Assembly (NCBI GenBank): GCA_033439795.1
Contig: JAUTDP010000013.1
Span: forward strand, 496,001 to 560,000
Direction of reading: 5' to 3'
DNA: 64,000 nt
Source: Sordaria brevicollis
Lineage: Eukaryota; Ascomycota; Sordariomycetes; Sordariales; Sordariaceae
Shown: positions 58,540 through 64,000 of the stretch, piece by piece
Layout: every line of letters starts with the position of its first letter
Position numbering within the stretch: position 1 is the stretch's first letter
Translations under genes and position numbers: made by a program
Notes under the pieces: generated by a model
Databases searched by the model: none
What the model saw: only the letters and a program-made list of their open reading frames with translations
What the model was told of the DNA's origin: nothing

Positions 58540-60796
58540 ATGGATTCCTCTCGTGAGTCGGAGAGGAAGGACCCTGCAGAGGGTACGCCTCTTCGCGCCC
58601 CGAGGGCTCGCACACCCGTTCCCGACAGTCCCCCTCGTGCAGACGCACACGCTGTCCACCTCCCTGATAACAAGGATAGCACCTGGGTCGGTATCGACGA
58701 AGTCCCAGATGCGTCGCCTCCCCATTCACACGGAACACGCGATGAGGAGCTTGACAACGTTGGAATGGATGCTCTTCCGGCCCCTCAACCCTCTGTCGAA
58801 CACGCTGAGAACAGAGAGGACGCTCCAAGGGCTAGCGAGGCGCTCCGAAAAGCTTCCATCATGCTGCGATCAAAACGGCCAAAGAGTAATGCTGAGCTGG
58901 GCTGCAACTATTTTAGACAGGTCATGCAGCTGCTAGAGAAGAAGCATCGCGACATCATGTTCTTCGAGGAAATCGATAATCACACCATCTTGCATCTGGA
59001 TTGGGCAAGCGAAGTTGACGACAACCAGGAGACTGATGATTCCCGCAAGAACAAGTCCGTGGACAGAAGCGACATCGCTTCCAACCTAGAGGTAAGTGCC
59101 GCCAATATACATACGAGGTTCTGCTATGCGCAGCGTAGCCCGGCCCTTCTTGGGTTCCTTACTAACATTCTCTTCTCTAAAGTGGGGTAAAGCCATGTTC
59201 TTCGGTGACTGGTTGTATAGCGACAACGGCCAGCGAGAGTATTACATCGAGGTCCAAATCAAACATGTCTCCGGTGAGGATGACGAAGTCATTCGAAACT
59301 TGGGAATCAATCCTAACCAAGTGTGGACTGGTATGGGGCTGGTCAAGGGAATTGACAGCAAACTGTCCTCTGTCAAACCCAAGAGGTCTTTCCTCTCCTC
59401 ACTCGCCAGCAAACACTCTGGATTTCAGAGTTCCTCGGAGGAGAGTGACAACGAGGAACTTAAAGACGATGCGGCATTGGCCTTGACTAATATGAAAAGG
59501 CGCCGGCCTTTGCCGAGTACTCCTACCAAGGCCTCGCCGTCTGCAGACAAAACTCGTGGAGGTACTACCCCAAAGACTGTTCACGTTGGATCAGAAGATA
59601 CCGATCTCCGCGGTCCTACTGCTGCGGGAAGCTCTCCTGGTTTGCGCTGGAATCCATTCAGTTCGTCTCGCAGAACGACCGCCAACTCCAATTCCGAGCA
59701 AGGCGCTGCGGCTGGCCCGTCAACAGATCAAGCTCCTTCATCACCGCGTTCAGGTTTTGCGCGCCGCTTCGGTTCGAGATCCCCCCAGCCTGGCTCTGAT
59801 CGCCCCGCCGGCACGGGTATCCCCCGCAGCAAGCCCCTTGTTCCTCATAGCACCAGCTTTGACAGCATCGATGATGACGGAGACACCATTATGAGCGATG
59901 AAACCGTCGAAGCGGAGGACAACGGTGGAGGCGATACTACACAGAGCGAGATTGTCATTCCCGGAACCCCGTCGCTTACACCTTCCCCTTCGTCATCTCC
60001 CATCAATTATTTGTCCGACAGCGATAATGACCAAGCAGGAGAGTCCTCCGCCTCCAAGGAGAACCAGAACCCTCGGGACACTCGTCGCTCACAAGGTTCC
60101 CGTGATCTCGGCCATGACAACCTCAGCCGCGTCTGCACCCCAGACTTGGATGATTCCTTTGCCGCCCGCAAGAAGCGCTCCTCCATCTACACTGTTCGCG
60201 TCGTCGCGTTCTCTATTGCGCGTTCGCAAAACGAGAATGGGTTTACTGGGCCCCCTTCCTCACAACGTCAAGGCACTCTCCTCGGCCACGGCGGATGGGT
60301 CGCCCCGCCCTTTGAGGAGCGCGTGGCCAAGTGGAAGGCTAATTACGGCCATTTGCCCCTTAGCTGTTCCGCCATTCCGGAGCACGAGAGGAAGCTGCAC
60401 GACCCGCCGCGCACGCGCTGCCGTGCGCTGCCCGTCAAGTTCGACTACACCATAGACGATCCGCCGCGATACTACGGCGAGCCTGCGCCTGTGTGGTGGG
60501 AGCTCGGCGATCCGTGCCTTGATGACGTGTACTGGATGTTTTGGCAGTTGTTGACGGGCAGGCAGTATATCGGCTTCAAACGTGGCTCCGGATTTGGCTT
60601 CCCCAGGACAAATACCAGTGGCGATGATGCGCTTCTTGCCAGATGCCCGTTTAAGAGCCCGAGCGGAGAGGCTACTATCGGTAGTATGATCAAGGGGGAG
60701 TGTATCAGGCAGAGAGAGATCAGTCCTAGTAGGGATATTGATATGGATAGTCGTAAAGAGAAGGAGAAGGAGAACGAGAACGAGAAGGAAGAGTAA
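58540..60796 (+). CDS. acidic protein of unknown function, 721 residues
   Basis: Two exons (58540-59091 and 59183-60796) join in phase. The 91-base intron has a GTAAGT donor and a CTAAC branch site. The first half contains a short folded-looking segment (about 120-260: LGCNYFRQVMQLLEKKHRDIMFFEEIDNHTILHLDWASEV, then WGKAMFFGDWLYSDNGQREYYIEVQIKHVSG). A Ser/Pro/Asp-rich region of about 250 residues follows. The C-terminal third is again more ordered with many aromatic residues (WVAPPFEERVAKWKANYGHL; PAPVWWELGDPCLDDVYWMFWQLLTGRQYIGF). It ends in a Lys/Glu run. No signal peptide or membrane segment is seen. I recognise no family. Confidence 0.85.
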
Positions 60797-62017
60797 CGAA
60801 GGGTATGGTAAACTCCTAGGAGAGGCGGAGGATAGATGCTGAGAGGTGAAGGGATACGCCGGGAGGAGCGAGGCTCTTGGTGAGGCTTTCTTTGGCAATA
60901 TAAGATTTCAAGGTCTTTCTCTTCAGTTCTTGCCTTGAAAGCCTTCACCTGCCCGTCTAACGCCCTTTTGTGCACCATGGAAGTTTTAGTAGGGCCAGGA
61001 TTTTCTCTCGATAGGGTGCTTTGCTGATTCTCGGTTTCCTTTTCTTTATAAGCGAAGGTCAGCCTTCACGGACACTCGGTAACCGTAGGGTGGGATCATT
61101 ATTCACATGGATACCCGGCTTAGATTTGGGCTAGATGGTTCTTCAAAGGTCCCCTATCATTGGACGTATGGAGTTCTGGAGCATATCAAGGAGCGAAAGC
61201 CCTGGAAACCCAAGATTAGTAGTACCTTGAAGTTGTCTTCGGAGTTTTTCAGAGGGGATACATAGCATCAGCTAGGCGTCAGTTTAAAAAAGTAGAACAT
61301 GTAGTAGTAATGTGTTATAATTGTCTCATAGTCCTCTCTGTCAAGATGTGATAGCATTATCCTGCGTGATTCCATGTCTGTTACTTGAGTATATATGTCT
61401 GTTGATTTTGATGAATAGAGTGTCTACAATAAGCTCTTTGTCGTTGGTAAAACTCGGGGGCTCCATGCAATCCCATCGATAACATTCTTGCTAAATTCTT
61501 CCTGCTATCACTTTTGCACTTTTACCCAGTAATCACTCCGTCTTCAAACTTTCTTTCCTAGAGATACAGGCAACCCTCCCCCAGAAGTACTCGTTCCTGA
61601 CCTTCCTGCCGGCGGTTGGACTTTACCCCTGATCGTAACACCCATGTCTTTGTTTACTTTCGGTCCGTGAGCCATCATTAATAGTGGCTGAACAACAACA
61701 CACAAACGATTGCACAATAAAAAGACTATCATGTCGTTAGATATTGGCGACTGCAAAGAGATTAAACATCTATCCCAAAACCATGATCTTTCATGTTGTC
61801 GTCGAAAGTGATGTTCCAAAAAAGTCCAACGGTTGTGCATTGTTCCTGCATTTTATATGTGCAGGATGGATACAGATTGTTTCCTAACTTCGTTTTCCGC
61901 CTTTTATGCAATGACTTGTTAGTACACAAACAGTGGACTTGCCTCAACCCATCTCCTTGGCGCGGTGCGGAGTTCTTGCCCGCCGGCATTGCACCTTAGA
62001 AGCAAAGCTCGGCTTCA

Positions 62018-62025
62018 TGACGTCA
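62018..62025. promoter_or_regulatory. CRE-type bZIP palindrome TGACGTCA
   Basis: A perfect eight-base CRE/ATF site in a gene-free region. With no nearby gene start it may be chance, since one is expected about every 65 kb. Confidence 0.2.
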
Positions 62026-62031
62026 CTTGGC

Positions 62032-62078
62032 CAACAACAAAACACCAAAACAAACACCAAAACACCAAAACACCAAAC
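62032..62078 (+). repeat. A/C-rich simple repeat (CACCAAAA)n
   Basis: Roughly five imperfect copies of an eight-to-ten-base CACCAAAA unit; no coding frame runs through it. Confidence 0.85.
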
Positions 62079-64000
62079 CGCGAGACTCGCGATGCTTGAT
62101 GCACGTATGCTATCACGCCGTGCTTTCTCCCACTAGCTGGCTCGAGGGCTCTCAGAGAGATATTCACCGCGAATTTAATTCAGGAGCAGTTAAGCATTGG
62201 TTCTCCAGAGTCACGGCAACAGGCGTGCAGAACCGGATTGTCTCAGGAATGCGGTTCCCCGTCTTTTTCACGTCGCAGAGTTTCGAAATCTCGCACCATC
62301 AATAATGGACTTCCTTCCTACAGACTCCGAGATAGAAAGCGCTCAGCGGAACTCACACTTTGTTCCTGAAGAGGGTCGGGTACTTGGCAGGCTCTTTCTA
62401 CTGACAGTGGTAGTTGCAGGTAATGTGTAAACTCCCGGAACCCAAATTTTCGATACAATAGCACCGCGGGCAGCGTTCCGACATCCGTAACATGTTAGAG
62501 AAGCGTCGTCAACGTTGGCAGAGAACGAACGACGATTGGCGCAGGTACGCGCGTGTTTTGCACATTTTTTTTTGGAAACACACGAGACGAAATAAACGAC
62601 ACACGTGGCGCGGGACTCGAGAGTGTAGGTATCCGTCTGTAGTCACGCAGGCCATGGTATGCTGTTGCAGTTGGCGTTCGTTTTGTATGTTGGGGGAAAC
62701 GAAACACTGAAACAAAATAAGTGGTGATGGATGGCGCTCGGCGTGCGTCGCGTTCTTGGTCCTATCAATGTCGGGTTTGGATGGTAGTTCGGATGGATAC
62801 TCTTGAACAAGGGGATGGGATGTTGATGTGGTTCGGTTTAGCACACTATCAACCGTTGATGACAGATCTGGACAAGTTAGTTTGGCTTTAGCAAGCTGCG
62901 ATGTAAAGTCGAGTCCATGCGCACTCAAACACACACACGCAGTTGGTCTTTGGTAACGAGGTCCCCTCCTTTTGGGTTATCAGATTATCTATAGTATACG
63001 ACAGATCCGAAATCACCGAGACATCGGGTGATCGTCAAGCTGCAGTCCATGTGTCCCATGTGCCAGACCTGATGAGCAAGGGAACAACCTCGAGGACGGG
63101 CAATCTGCAGGGGAGCGGCAGTGATTTACTATCCCTCGTGGACAGGACGAGAGTTCCATGTGGTCGGGAGCTGCGTGTATACAAGTTACCTCACGGGGCC
63201 TGGTATGATCAATGTACATAGTGCGCGAGGACAGAACCAAAATATCTTGGACATTACGGTAGGAATGGGAACATGGGAATATGATTTACCTTTTCCGTGT
63301 CTCCAGGCGACAGCTGCCGGGACAAAATCATACCCCCATCCATGGCAAGACAGACCCCCCTTCCTCTCCCTCTCTCTTGCGACCATCCTGCACATCGCTG
63401 TAACCGTAACCGTAACGGTATGTATGGGACGTTCATCTGCAGGACATGCTCATACGGCCCTGTATGGGACTGTACAACCCCAACGGTTGGGCTCACCTGC
63501 TCTGCCCACTCGTGCTAGATCGGGATATGATCGTCGGCAAAGTGTGGCAAGTGAGTTGAGGCGGAAGGCCAAGAGGGGAAAAGAACCAAGAGGCGGAAGA
63601 GAATGTACTGGTACTTTAAACGCCCTCCATGATGAACCCCTCGTTATCAAGAGATGGGAACCAGAGTTTTGTGCAAGATGCCGAAACAATACTTCCACTT
63701 GGAGAACCTGCCCCCTTGCCCTACCGTCCCTCAACTACATACTGCACTACAGTAGTGTACCAACCTGCCGACCTCCCTGCCTTGACCTGCGCTGTACCGC
63801 TCTGCAGACGCTTCTTCCCGTATCACATTTCACCCCGGCCCGGTGGACTGGAGGGAGTGAGGGGATTAACAGAACCGGCATCTTCAGGGTCCATTTGTGT
63901 GTGGGAGGAGGTTTGCATTCGGTTCTCTCGGCAACGTGCAGACGGTAAAACCGGAACCGGTATCTGTCGTCCGCCTTTCGAAACCTTAAAAGATCCATGG

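Larger units (their letters stand above)
60797..64000. other. gene-free right end of window
   Basis: No supported gene in 3.2 kb. A 275-codon open frame at 63121-63948 has random-looking composition. A perfect TGACGTCA palindrome (62018-62025) and an A/C-rich simple repeat lie near 62 kb. Confidence 0.5.

Noticed and set aside
58076..58936. A 286-codon frame overlapping the start of the 721-residue protein gene.
   Set aside because: It is a shadow frame; the other frame has the clean two-exon structure and continues for 721 residues.
63121..63948. A 275-codon plus-strand open frame near the right edge.
   Set aside because: Composition is random-like, no domain or signal is seen, and no start context or splice structure supports it.

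Overview
The window is nuclear DNA of a filamentous ascomycete, almost certainly a Neurospora or very close relative. The genes carry short introns of mostly 55-100 bases with gtaagt/gtatgt donors and ctaac branch points. A THI4-type thiazole synthase sits behind a eukaryotic TPP riboswitch, and its predicted sulfur-donor cysteine falls at residue 232. One 5 kb block is AT-rich, full of TA dinucleotides and broken reading frames, as left by repeat-induced point mutation (RIP). Gene models were built by hand from reading frame, splice signals and phase, and every model listed stays in frame from start to stop.

Layout. 0.5-6.4 kb: a membrane-anchored alpha/beta-hydrolase-like protein, a four-helix membrane protein and a 72-residue secreted peptide, all on the minus strand. 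8.9-12.8 kb: an AMMECR1-family protein (+), a tRNA-like Pol III candidate beside an A15/G20 tract, and a group II PLP-dependent decarboxylase (-). 16.3-19.5 kb: a Ras-like GTPase with an unusual C-terminus (+), converging on THI4 and its riboswitch (-). 20.65-25.98 kb: two RIP-damaged pogo/Tc1-mariner-type DNA transposons, each bounded by TA duplications and 168 bp apart. 26.2-30.6 kb: a 1372-residue Ser/Thr-rich GPI-anchored wall protein with PVTVTA-type repeats.

33.6-39.2 kb: a NIF3-family protein with a likely mitochondrial leader, a BolA/Fra2 protein with a GC-AG intron, and a six-exon CorA-like membrane protein. 40.0-54.98 kb is the dense housekeeping part: a GGA clathrin adaptor, the TSR3 18S rRNA modification enzyme, mitochondrial translation factor IF2, a conserved two-helix membrane protein, a PDAP1-like phosphoprotein and eIF2A. 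58.5-60.8 kb: a 721-residue acidic protein of unknown function. Long gene-free stretches lie at 12.8-16.3, 30.6-33.6, 55.0-58.5 and 60.8-64.0 kb.

There is no operon or obvious gene cluster. The genes share themes (translation and ribosome: IF2, eIF2A, TSR3; metal and cofactor: THI4, BolA, NIF3) but are otherwise an ordinary mix. The strongest regulatory element is the TPP riboswitch inside a 5'-UTR intron of THI4, where the aptamer can pair with the 5' splice site. I did not find a clearly new multi-gene system. The best leads are the Ras-like protein that ends in Cys-Trp, the tRNA-like Pol III unit, and two transposons whose ends look spared by RIP.
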